64,000 nt of DNA from Paenibacillus sp. MAHUQ-63 (GTDB taxonomy: Bacteria; Bacillota; Bacilli; Paenibacillales; NBRC-103111). Below are positions 56,690 through 63,892 of this stretch, in pieces. Location: positions 1 to 64,000 of the forward strand of contig NZ_JARADB010000013.1 of assembly GCF_028765165.1 (NCBI RefSeq), read 5' to 3'. The notes beneath the pieces are model-generated. The model was not told the DNA's origin. It ran no database searches and was given only the letters and a program-made list of their open reading frames with translations. The translations under genes and the position numbers were made by a program. Position 1 is the first letter of the stretch. Each line of letters opens with the position of its first letter.

Positions 56690-57422
56690 ACTGATTCGCC
56701 GCAGACTTTTTTTCCAGTGCTTTTTTCGTCTCATTTTCCCGCTTCTGAACGAAGTAGGTTTCGATCTGATTTTTTAAAATAAAGCCGCGCAGCGCGTTTG
56801 TTTTCGCATCCGGGATACGGACGAAGCTCGCTCCGTAATACCAGCCCTCATTCGTCTTTTCCTGGCGGACGATCTCCATGGTACAGGGGACCAGGAAACC
56901 CAGAATCAGCTCCACTTCGAGTCGAGATTGCTTTTGGATCACTTTCTCCAGCATCGTATTCTCAGGAATGGTAAACCCTAATCCATTGACAGAAATATTG
57001 CGGATCGCGAATCGGATTGGGTCGTCGAACCGATGTTTATCTCTTCTGTTTTTGTCCTGAAGGGCGAAGAGCAAACCCTCATTCTTCACATCCACGCGGG
57101 GAAATTCCCTTTTCTCCGTAAATTTCTTGCGGTTTTCCGGTGGGTTCAACACGATGACGGAGCCCTGCTCCTTGGCGACAACCGCGGTTTCCATTACGAA
57201 CAATCCGGATTTGGTGTATACGGTCATTTTGCATTTGTCCCCAAGCGCAAACTTGTCGTATTCCGTCAGCTCCACCTCAATAATGTCGCCGAGCGCGTAT
57301 GTCAGCACGCCCGTGGCCACATAGTCCTCCTTGCTCAGCATCGCCTTGCTTTCAAGCATGACATCGGCATCATACCCCTCCTTGCCGCCATAATATTTGC
57401 CTTCTTTTGCTCTGGTACTCAC
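56688..57422 (-). CDS. PilZ-domain c-di-GMP receptor (YcgR/MotI-like flagellar brake)
   Basis: 244 residues from GTG at 57422 (GGAGGG 9 nt upstream). N-terminal YcgR-like domain about 1-115, then PilZ domain with both c-di-GMP motifs: KREFPRVDV (RxxxR, near residue 103) and IRNISVNGLGF (N/DxSxxG, near residue 145). Family members bind the stator or rotor and slow motility when c-di-GMP rises. The preceding RNA leader carries a c-di-GMP riboswitch, so both the gene and its product respond to the same ligand. The function could also be adhesion- or polymer-related; brake is inference. Confidence 0.88.
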   Translation of the reverse strand: MSTRAKEGKYYGGKEGYDADVMLESKAMLSKEDYVATGVLTYALGDIIEVELTEYDKFALGDKCKMTVYTKSGLFVMETAVVAKEQGSVIVLNPPENRKKFTEKREFPRVDVKNEGLLFALQDKNRRDKHRFDDPIRFAIRNISVNGLGFTIPENTMLEKVIQKQSRLEVELILGFLVPCTMEIVRQEKTNEGWYYGASFVRIPDAKTNALRGFILKNQIETYFVQKRENETKKALEKKSAANQ

Positions 57423-57499
57423 CCTCTGGAACCCTCCGTTCCGCCATAAAATTAAAATAGACCGCCCCTCTGCCGGGGACAGCCTATTACCGCAAACCT

Positions 57500-57597
57500 A
57501 AAAAAGCTTGATTGCCGGTAACCTGGCTGTCATAGTTCCTTCGGAACGGTAGACCCACGGCTTTGCGTCCTTGCCTTTCGGCAAGTTTGCCATTATC
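57500..57597 (-). promoter_or_regulatory. Cyclic-di-GMP-I riboswitch (GEMM) in the leader of the PilZ gene
   Basis: On the minus strand: GGCAAAC (57591-57585), a GAAA tetraloop in CCGAAAGG, GACGCAAAGCC (57569-57559), then CTATGACAGCC and CCAGGTTACCGG (57526-57515). These conserved blocks appear in the right order and spacing for the class I aptamer. A TTTTTT run (57505-57500) follows the aptamer at once, suggesting control by transcription attenuation, though a separate terminator hairpin is not obvious. The start codon is about 80 nt downstream. Confidence 0.92.
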
Positions 57598-57599
57598 GA

Positions 57600-57627
57600 A
57601 TCATACTTTAGTCGCTAAATTGGTCAA
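57600..57627 (-). promoter_or_regulatory. Sigma-A promoter of the riboswitch-PilZ transcript
   Basis: TTGACC, 16 nt, TATGAT on the minus strand; predicted start of the RNA lies just before the aptamer, which supports both calls. Confidence 0.75.
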
Positions 57628-57686
57628 AAAGACCTATGTATATTTCTTATTATACTGACGTTTGTCTAGATGATCAACAAAATCCC

Positions 57687-57715
57687 TTGCATACAAGCGG
57701 TATATAGTGTAAGAA
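57687..57715 (+). promoter_or_regulatory. Sigma-A promoter of tadA
   Basis: TTGCAT, 17 nt, TAAGAA on the plus strand, about 130 bp before the tadA start. The DnaA-box cluster lies between it and the start codon. Confidence 0.45.
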
Positions 57716-57729
57716 TGTTAAAGAATCAC

Positions 57730-57818
57730 ATATCCACAATTTTTCGAGTTATACACATTGTTATCCACAGGTTGTTAACAACGAATGCTTGTTCGTTTTT
57801 TTATGCACATGTGGATAA
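57730..57818. promoter_or_regulatory. Cluster of five DnaA boxes upstream of tadA
   Basis: Against the consensus TTATCCACA: ATATCCACA (57730-57738, one mismatch), TTATACACA (57749-57757, one mismatch), TTATCCACA (57761-57769, exact), TTATGCACA (57801-57809, one mismatch), and TGTGGATAA (57810-57818, exact on the other strand). The last two abut, forming one inverted pair. The 60 bp before the cluster are AT-rich. Such density is typical of DnaA-binding regulatory clusters or origins. No dnaA gene is in the window, so an origin cannot be claimed. Confidence 0.75.
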
Positions 57819-57844
57819 ACATTTTTTTGGCGAGGTGTCCCTTT

Positions 57845-58387
57845 GTGGATGAAAATAAAAGTGTTAACGAGCCGGGTGCTCATCTGGAACATGAACCTAT
57901 AACAGGTTCTACAGGTGAAAGTGAAAGCGAGCATGAGCATATCCGGTGGATGAGGGCGGCTATTGAAGAGGCGCGCAAAGCCGAGGCGATTCGGGAGGTC
58001 CCGATCGGCGCCGTCGTCGTCCATCAAGGCCAAATTATCGGCCGCGGATACAATCTCCGTGAAACGACGCTCGATCCCCTTGCTCACGCGGAGATGATTG
58101 CAATTAAGCAGGCAAGCGAGCATTTGCAGGCATGGCGCTTGCTCGACTGCAAGCTCTACGTCACGCTGGAGCCCTGCCCGATGTGTGCAGGCGCGATCGT
58201 GCAGGCGCGGGTCCCGCAGGTCATCTACGGCACGACCGACCCGAAGGCCGGCTGCGCGGGCACGCTGATGAACCTCCTGCAGGAGGACCGGTTTAACCAC
58301 AGGGTCGATGTGGTCAGCGGTGTGCTGCAGTCCGAGTGCGCGACGATGCTGACGCAATTTTTCCGCAAGCTGCGGGGCAAGGAATAG
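57845..58387 (+). CDS. tadA: tRNA-specific adenosine deaminase
   Basis: Deaminates A34 of tRNA-Arg(ACG) to inosine. 180 residues from GTG at 57845 (GAGGTG 7 nt upstream); an ATG at 57785 in frame is preceded by no site and would put the DnaA boxes inside the gene. Zinc and catalytic motifs: AHAEMIAIKQAS with catalytic Glu, and LEPCPMCAGAIVQARV (PCxxC). The first 30 residues are a Glu/His/Ser-rich extension before the usual domain (HIRWMRAAIEEA). Confidence 0.93.
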   Translation: MDENKSVNEPGAHLEHEPITGSTGESESEHEHIRWMRAAIEEARKAEAIREVPIGAVVVHQGQIIGRGYNLRETTLDPLAHAEMIAIKQASEHLQAWRLLDCKLYVTLEPCPMCAGAIVQARVPQVIYGTTDPKAGCAGTLMNLLQEDRFNHRVDVVSGVLQSECATMLTQFFRKLRGKE

Positions 58388-58392
58388 TCACG

Positions 58393-58422
58393 TTGCGCAG
58401 GGCAAAGCATCCGTGTTAAAAT
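58393..58422 (+). promoter_or_regulatory. Promoter of the tRNA-Arg gene
   Basis: TTGCGC, 18 nt, TAAAAT, with the tRNA starting about 12 bp after the -10. Begins only 5 bp after the tadA stop. Confidence 0.5.
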
Positions 58423-58434
58423 AAACGTTGCTAT

Positions 58435-58508
58435 GCGCCCGTAGCTCAGCAGGATAGAGCAACAGTTTCCTAAACTGTAGGTCGTACGTTCGAATCGTAT
58501 CGGGCGCG
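58435..58508 (+). tRNA. tRNA-Arg (anticodon CCT)
   Basis: Full cloverleaf: acceptor GCGCCCG/CGGGCGC, D-arm GCTC..GAGC, anticodon arm ACAGT-TTCCTAA-ACTGT with CCT, five-base variable loop, T-arm with TTCGAAT. The discriminator is G58508; CCA is not encoded. Reads AGG codons, so it is not the TadA substrate. Confidence 0.95.
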
Positions 58509-58510
58509 TC

Positions 58511-58566
58511 AAGAAGGCTGTCCCCAAAGCAGATCATCTGCTTTGGAGGGCAGCCTTCTTTGTTTT
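58511..58566 (+). terminator. Long rho-independent terminator after tRNA-Arg
   Basis: AAGAAGGCTG and CAGCCTTCTT enclose an inner stem CCAAAGCAGAT/ATCTGCTTTGG, followed by TGTTTT on the plus strand. Nearly 25 bp of stem in total. Confidence 0.92.
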
Positions 58567-58980
58567 ATCAGCTAATTCTCCCGGACAACCTTTGCACTTC
58601 AGGGCTTCCTCGATCTTCTCCCGTTACTGGCTGCTTTCTGCGCTATCCACATGTGGATGAAATCGGCCTGTCCCGACAGTTAAAGAAGCCGAATCAACAT
58701 GAGCACAAATTGGCACTTTTCGATATGAACAGCGGTATAGAGGGAGGATCGCTGCGGACAAGTGGACAAATCCTTGCAAGAACAATAAAGAGGGTTGATA
58801 AGTTCGCCAACCGCTTAATCCAGACAATTTGTGCGGTGCATGAAGTCATAAACAGTCAAAAAAGCAGTCGAAAGCTCGGCTCCCGATAGGGGAGGAGGCG
58901 GCTCAAGCCCGCGCTGGACCTGCTATCGGCTCGCTTACACGCAATTGCAGAAATCGACAGCAAAAAGAGGGAGGTTTCGC
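58567..58980. other. Gene-free stretch with a second inverted DnaA-box-like pair
   Basis: I see no supportable gene; the small open frames match nothing and lack ribosome binding sites. At 58643-58660 CTATCCACA abuts TGTGGATGA, repeating the inverted layout at 57801-57818. A signal-recognition-particle RNA, often found after tadA in Bacillus, was looked for and not recognised. Confidence 0.4.
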
Positions 58981-61326
58981 TCACCTCCCCTTGTCCCGGT
59001 ACTGCCCGGGGGTCATATTCTCATATTTCCGGAAGAGCCGGATGAAATAGGACGGCTGGTAGCCAATCATCTCGGCAATCTCGTTGACTTTCAGATCGGA
59101 CTCGACCAGCAGCTTCTTCGCCTTATCCATGCGCAGCGAGATTAAGTAATCGATAAAATTGACGCCATTGATCATTTTGAACGCCTTGCTTAGCGCATAG
59201 GTGGTCGTATTGAAGGCTTCCGCACATTCCTCGAGCGAAATATCGCTGTTCATGAACCGTTCATGCAGCCGGTCCGTCACGCGTTCGACCAGACGCCTCA
59301 TATGAATATCCTGATATTCGTTCAGTCCTGCAAGATAAGGGGTTATCACCTTCTGCTGGAAGAAACGGACGATCTGCTCCGGCTCGCGAAGCTGGTTAAG
59401 CTGCTCATACAAGTTATATCCCTCGAAGAAGTGATGCGGGTTATAACCCGATTCCAGCATCGTATGCAGCATACTGCCCAGTACCTGCATGACACCGTCC
59501 TGCAGCAGCTTCTCCTTGCTGGACTGGCGGACGAGCTCTTGAACGAAGCACTCGATAAGCTGCAGTGACTGCTCGTTCTGCCCCATCCGAATCGCCTGCA
59601 TGAGCTCCTTCTCCAAGGCGAACGGGTAATGTACGTCATCATTGGCGCTCGGTAGCATTTCTTCCAAATCCAATACCTGGTGATCGGCCTTCAGATCCCG
59701 GTAGCGAATGGCACTGCGCAGGAAAACGAGCAGCTGCGGAAGATCCTGCACTTGCGACGTCAGATTCCCCATGCACACCGTGGTCTGTATTTTCAGCAGA
59801 GAGCTGATGGTATGCCCCATATCGTCGGCTAACAAATACAGCTCATCCTTAACCTGCTGCTTCGTGCGATCCATCGGATAGGACACTAGGACGCCGACGG
59901 TCATATCCTGGAAGTTCATAATTTCCGCGTTGTAGCTTCGCATCTTCACCATTTCTTGAGCGATGTTCGCAGCAGCGAACGTCGCCAGCTGCTCCTCATT
60001 CTCGAGGAACCGCCCGTCTCCCTTGGCAAATCCGCTAATCTGTACGAGCAGCAGCGCGAACCACTGGGAGTCCGTCGGCCAATCGAAGCTCTCCAGCCGG
60101 CCTCTCAGCTCCGTCTCGCTAAGCGAATAGAAATGACCTTGTACGAGCTGCAGAAGGAAAGCCGACCGAAGCGCGGGGTAAGCCTGATCCAGCTTCGATT
60201 CCAGCGCTCTGCTCTCTTGGCTGAGGTGCTTCCATTCCCGCTCGATGAACGCCAGCTCATCCCCTTGGCTTTCCTGTGTAGGCTTGTAATCCTTGATGAC
60301 GTTGACCAAGCGCATGATCGGCTTATAGATGCGCTTGGAAGCTACCCAGGAGAGCAGCACGGCGACCAGCAGCCCTATGCCCCCGATGCTCAGCATGCTT
60401 CTCGACATAAACTCGACGGGAGCCGTCAGCTCCGACAACGAAGTGGCGGTCACGAACTTCCACAATGTGCCGGAACGGAAGAACTGGCCGTAGGAGACAG
60501 AGTAGGACGCCCCATTGTGTTCCAGAATGTGCGAGCCGATGTCTTCGGTTCGTCCGACGACGCTTTCCCGTACGGCGCTTTCCAATTCGGCATGCGCCTC
60601 GCCGGCGTTCTTTTGCGAGACGATAATATGTCCGTCCTTACTCATGAGGAACGACGCACCGTTGTTATCAATAGTCATTTCCTCAACCATTTGGACCAAT
60701 TTTTCACGATCCAAGTAGAGAATCAGCGCTCCATACGGCTCTCCCACACTAGGCAGCTTCTCAATCAACGCAATGTAGGAAGCGCCCGGCTTTCCATTGA
60801 CCTTCGGCAATGATTCCCACCAGAATACGCCCCGCTTCTGCTCCATCAACGTGTGAAAGATATCCCGGTCCTGCTCGCTCGTAAGCGGCACGATGCCGTC
60901 AATATCCGAGATCATGACAGGATCCTGCCTGTCCAAGTACAGCTGCGCCTGTTCGATTAAGGGATACGCTCCCTTCATAAGACCTAAGAAGCGGTATAAG
61001 TTCTGTGTGGTGTTGTACTCATCTTTCAAATTGATCTCTGCAAGCCGCGAACCCATTCTGCTATCCAGCGACCACTGCGTAGCGGCCAGCTCAAGCTGAG
61101 CCAGATTGTCATTCATGCGATCCATCGTTTTCTTCAGCAAGACGTCATGATTGTGCATGATCTCTTTCTCAATGTGAGTTCGTCCCGTAATGTACGAAGT
61201 GTACCCGATGATGACTGTAGGCAAGCTGGTAATGCACAGCACCAAGATTAAGCTTCTACGATAAAAATTGCCTCTGCCGGAACGATGCGTCCACCAATAC
61301 CAACGCTGTCTCCATCGCATCCACAT
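58981..61326 (-). CDS. Membrane-bound AraC-family transcriptional regulator with extracellular sensor domain
   Basis: 781 residues. First membrane segment about 23-44, an extracellular Cache-like sensor domain about 45-310, second segment about 312-332, then a coiled linker and a cytoplasmic region ending in an AraC/XylS double helix-turn-helix (about 680-781; DISLEECAEAFNTTTYALSKAFKMINGVNFIDYLISLRMDKAKKLLVESDLKVNEIAEMIGYQPSYFIRLFRKYENMTPGQYR). Directly after a carbohydrate ABC importer, so probably the regulator of that operon, sensing a sugar or polymer outside the cell. GAGAGG before ATG. The class is abundant in Paenibacillus. Ligand unknown. Confidence 0.9.
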   Translation of the reverse strand: MWMRWRQRWYWWTHRSGRGNFYRRSLILVLCITSLPTVIIGYTSYITGRTHIEKEIMHNHDVLLKKTMDRMNDNLAQLELAATQWSLDSRMGSRLAEINLKDEYNTTQNLYRFLGLMKGAYPLIEQAQLYLDRQDPVMISDIDGIVPLTSEQDRDIFHTLMEQKRGVFWWESLPKVNGKPGASYIALIEKLPSVGEPYGALILYLDREKLVQMVEEMTIDNNGASFLMSKDGHIIVSQKNAGEAHAELESAVRESVVGRTEDIGSHILEHNGASYSVSYGQFFRSGTLWKFVTATSLSELTAPVEFMSRSMLSIGGIGLLVAVLLSWVASKRIYKPIMRLVNVIKDYKPTQESQGDELAFIEREWKHLSQESRALESKLDQAYPALRSAFLLQLVQGHFYSLSETELRGRLESFDWPTDSQWFALLLVQISGFAKGDGRFLENEEQLATFAAANIAQEMVKMRSYNAEIMNFQDMTVGVLVSYPMDRTKQQVKDELYLLADDMGHTISSLLKIQTTVCMGNLTSQVQDLPQLLVFLRSAIRYRDLKADHQVLDLEEMLPSANDDVHYPFALEKELMQAIRMGQNEQSLQLIECFVQELVRQSSKEKLLQDGVMQVLGSMLHTMLESGYNPHHFFEGYNLYEQLNQLREPEQIVRFFQQKVITPYLAGLNEYQDIHMRRLVERVTDRLHERFMNSDISLEECAEAFNTTTYALSKAFKMINGVNFIDYLISLRMDKAKKLLVESDLKVNEIAEMIGYQPSYFIRLFRKYENMTPGQYRDKGR

Positions 61327-61352
61327 GCGAATCCCTCTCTCGTCAAATACCG

Positions 61353-61391
61353 AAACCCCCGCGACGGCGCAAATTTTTCGCGCATCGGGGG
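61353..61391 (-). terminator. Probable terminator or attenuator between the importer genes and the AraC gene
   Basis: CCCCCGCGA..GCGC and GCGC..TCGGGGG form a GC-rich stem with a short T tail (TTT). Incomplete termination could give lower expression of the regulator than of the binding protein. Confidence 0.5.
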
Positions 61392-61407
61392 GGTGGGTAC
61401 TATTTAT

Positions 61408-62934
61408 TTATTTGCCGCCGTTACGCTTCTGGTAAGCGGCATTCAATTCTTCCGTGATTTTGATCAAGTCCGGATCCGCTTTCAGTTTAGCTACATAGCT
61501 GTCCCAAGCGCTGAGCGGTTCTTTGCCCATAATCACTTTCGTTTTCATATCCTGGATTTTCTTTCTTAGCTCCGTGCCGACTTTCTGGTTCGTATCGGAG
61601 TTTAGGCCAAGCGCAGGATCGCCGGTGCTGATTTTGACTTTTTCGTCGATGATTTTCTTGTTACGCTCCAATACGTCGTTCGGCATGCCTGTGCGGTATG
61701 CACGCAGGTATTGATCGTATTTCAAGAAAATTTGGCCAAGCGCCTGTTGAGCTACGATATCTTTCTTCGCTTGCTCTGTCGGCGTCTTAATGCCGTCTTT
61801 CTCGGTATAGTGAACGTCCTTCAAGCCAAAGCTCGCCAAATCATAGCCTTCTTGCGTCGCGCCGTAATCCATGAATTTCAGCAGCTGCTTTACTTTGGCC
61901 TCAGGCACGGATTTCGGGATGGCGTACATACCGAAGAATCCGCTGTCTTTGTTGGAGTAGCCGTTAAGCGATACGAGCGGGATGAAATCCGCCTTCGGAT
62001 TCGTTTTGCGCAGCTCCTCCGTCGGCTCCCACGCCGCTTCCGCCGTATCCTGGAAGCCGCCGCCGCGGTTTGCTTTCAACAGATCTTTGGCCTGTGTATT
62101 TTTGAGCACCGCGATGTCCTCAGGAATCAACTTCTCCTGATACGCACGATTCATCCACGTCAGCGCTTCCTTCACCTCAGGCAGCACGTTGACGTTGACC
62201 AGCTTGCCGTCTACGAGCTTCCAATCGCCGTTGACTTTGGTGAAGCTGTTCTGCAGCTGACCCATATAGGACATGCCGTTCTGGTCAACGAAGCCGATAT
62301 ATCCGATGGTGTCATTCTTGCCGTTGCCATCCGGATCTTTCTCAACGAACGCTTTCAATACCGTATATAATTCATCCGTCGTTTTCGGAATGTCCAAGTG
62401 CAGCGTATCCAGCCAATCCTTGCGCAAGTAAGGGAATCCGCCGCCGTCTGTCGGACGGGCACGCGGAATGCCGTAGGTTTTGCCATCCGCCTGCTTCGTG
62501 TTCTCCCATGATTCCTTCGGATACTGCATCAAGTTCGGGTAATCCTTCAGCATCGGCGTCAATTCCCAGAATGCGCCTTGCGCCACCATACCGCGGACTT
62601 GCGCGCTGAACGGATCGTCGAGCAGTATCAGGTCGGGAATGTCGCCGGATGCCAGCGTGACGTTAATTTTGTCCGCATAGTTATTCGGTGAAACCCATGT
62701 AATTTTGAGCTTCGTGTTCGTTTTCTTCTCGATTTCTTTGACAATGACGTTGTCGGGTCCCGGAGGCTCCGGCGTGTAATACATCGTCATGATGCTGATC
62801 TCCGTCGGTTTGGCGGATGCCGTCTCTCCCGCACCGCTTGCCGGAGCGTTGTCCTTGCTGCCGCAGGCCGCGAGGATGGAGGATACCAGAAGGGTTGATG
62901 CGACTACGCTAATTGCTTTCTTTTTCATAACCAT
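61408..62934 (-). CDS. Carbohydrate ABC transporter solute-binding lipoprotein (LplA-like)
   Basis: 508 residues from ATG at 62934 (GGGAGG 10 nt upstream; another ATG two codons on; the frame is open to 63060). Lipobox SILAACGSK with the lipid-carrying Cys about residue 24, then an Ala/Ser/Gly-rich tether and a type-1 binding fold (VTLASGDIPDLILLDD, YPKESWENTKQADGKTYGIPRARP). Binds a sugar or oligosaccharide outside and hands it to the two permeases upstream. Ligand not deducible. Confidence 0.9.
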   Translation of the reverse strand: MVMKKKAISVVASTLLVSSILAACGSKDNAPASGAGETASAKPTEISIMTMYYTPEPPGPDNVIVKEIEKKTNTKLKITWVSPNNYADKINVTLASGDIPDLILLDDPFSAQVRGMVAQGAFWELTPMLKDYPNLMQYPKESWENTKQADGKTYGIPRARPTDGGGFPYLRKDWLDTLHLDIPKTTDELYTVLKAFVEKDPDGNGKNDTIGYIGFVDQNGMSYMGQLQNSFTKVNGDWKLVDGKLVNVNVLPEVKEALTWMNRAYQEKLIPEDIAVLKNTQAKDLLKANRGGGFQDTAEAAWEPTEELRKTNPKADFIPLVSLNGYSNKDSGFFGMYAIPKSVPEAKVKQLLKFMDYGATQEGYDLASFGLKDVHYTEKDGIKTPTEQAKKDIVAQQALGQIFLKYDQYLRAYRTGMPNDVLERNKKIIDEKVKISTGDPALGLNSDTNQKVGTELRKKIQDMKTKVIMGKEPLSAWDSYVAKLKADPDLIKITEELNAAYQKRNGGK

Positions 62935-62968
62935 GATTGTACAACCTCCCCAAATGTTTAAACCATTG

Positions 62969-63871
62969 CTATTCTTTAACCGAACCAACCATCGCACCTT
63001 TGGCAAAATGCTTTTGCAGGAACGGATATACCAACAAAATCGGTACGGTTGCAATGACAACCGCAGCCATCTTCAGGGTTTCCGGAGGAATCCGCTGCTC
63101 GGACATCATTTCCGCCGCGGCGCCGCCGCCTGCAGCCGTTGAAGCGTCAATCAGCATGTTTTGCAGCAATACTTGCAGCGGCTGCTTGGTGAAATCATTG
63201 ATATAAAGAAGCGCCGTGAAGAACGTGTTCCAGTAAGCCACGGCATAGAATAACCCGAAGGCGGCGAGCGAAGGCAGTGATAGCGGCAAAATAATGCGGT
63301 ACCACACGCTGATATCGTTGCAGCCATCGATTCTGGCTGATTCCTCCAAGCTGGCCGGAATACTGTCGAAGAATCCTTTCATCAACAGCACGTACCAACC
63401 GCTGGTTAGAACGGGCAGAATGAGCGACCAGGTGCTGTTAATCAAGTGCAGGTCTCTCACCAACAAGTAAGGGGGAATAATCCCCGGGTTGAACAGGGTC
63501 GTCAACAAAATAAGCAGCATGATGAATTTGCGGCCCTGCAGTCTTTTGCGGGAAATGGCATAAGAGAGACAGGATGTAACCAACAAACTGAGCGCCGTCC
63601 CGACGACCGCCAGAAATATGCTGTTTCCTATCGCATGAAGGAACGCATCGGTAGACATCAGGTACTTGTAGGAGGCCAAGCTCCACTTGGTCGGAAGCAA
63701 TTGGAACTCACTGGACAGATAGCTCGACGGATCGCTGAACGAGACGACAAACACGTAGTAAAGCGGGAAGAATGTAATAATCCCCAGTACGGCAAGCAAG
63801 ATTGCATTCACCGCGTTGAACACGCGATCACCTTTGGAAGCGATAGCGGTAGCTGTAAATTCAGATGACAT
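62969..63871 (-). CDS. Carbohydrate ABC transporter permease (LplC/YtcP-like)
   Basis: 300 residues, six membrane segments. The EAA loop that contacts the ATPase is present: SLEESARIDGCNDISVWYRIILPLSLPSLAAFG. Conserved start (FNAVNAILLAVLGIITFFPLYYVFVVSFSDPSSY). AGGAGG before ATG. No ATPase gene is visible; such importers usually share a genome-wide MsmX-type ATPase. Confidence 0.92.
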   Translation of the reverse strand: MSSEFTATAIASKGDRVFNAVNAILLAVLGIITFFPLYYVFVVSFSDPSSYLSSEFQLLPTKWSLASYKYLMSTDAFLHAIGNSIFLAVVGTALSLLVTSCLSYAISRKRLQGRKFIMLLILLTTLFNPGIIPPYLLVRDLHLINSTWSLILPVLTSGWYVLLMKGFFDSIPASLEESARIDGCNDISVWYRIILPLSLPSLAAFGLFYAVAYWNTFFTALLYINDFTKQPLQVLLQNMLIDASTAAGGGAAAEMMSEQRIPPETLKMAAVVIATVPILLVYPFLQKHFAKGAMVGSVKE

Positions 63872-63892
63872 CGAGAGTTCCTCCTTCCCTTT

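Noticed and set aside
57600-57845. Chromosomal replication origin (oriC)
   Set aside because: DnaA boxes and AT-rich DNA are suggestive, but dnaA, dnaN, rnpA and rpmH are not in the window. Reported as a DnaA-box cluster instead.
58560-58889. 109-codon plus-strand open frame after the tRNA terminator
   Set aside because: Starts inside the terminator tail, no ribosome binding site, no similarity to a known family by eye.
58567-58980. Signal recognition particle RNA expected after tadA by analogy with Bacillus subtilis
   Set aside because: The conserved tetraloop/asymmetric-loop blocks were not found; dnaX is also absent, so the locus is arranged differently.
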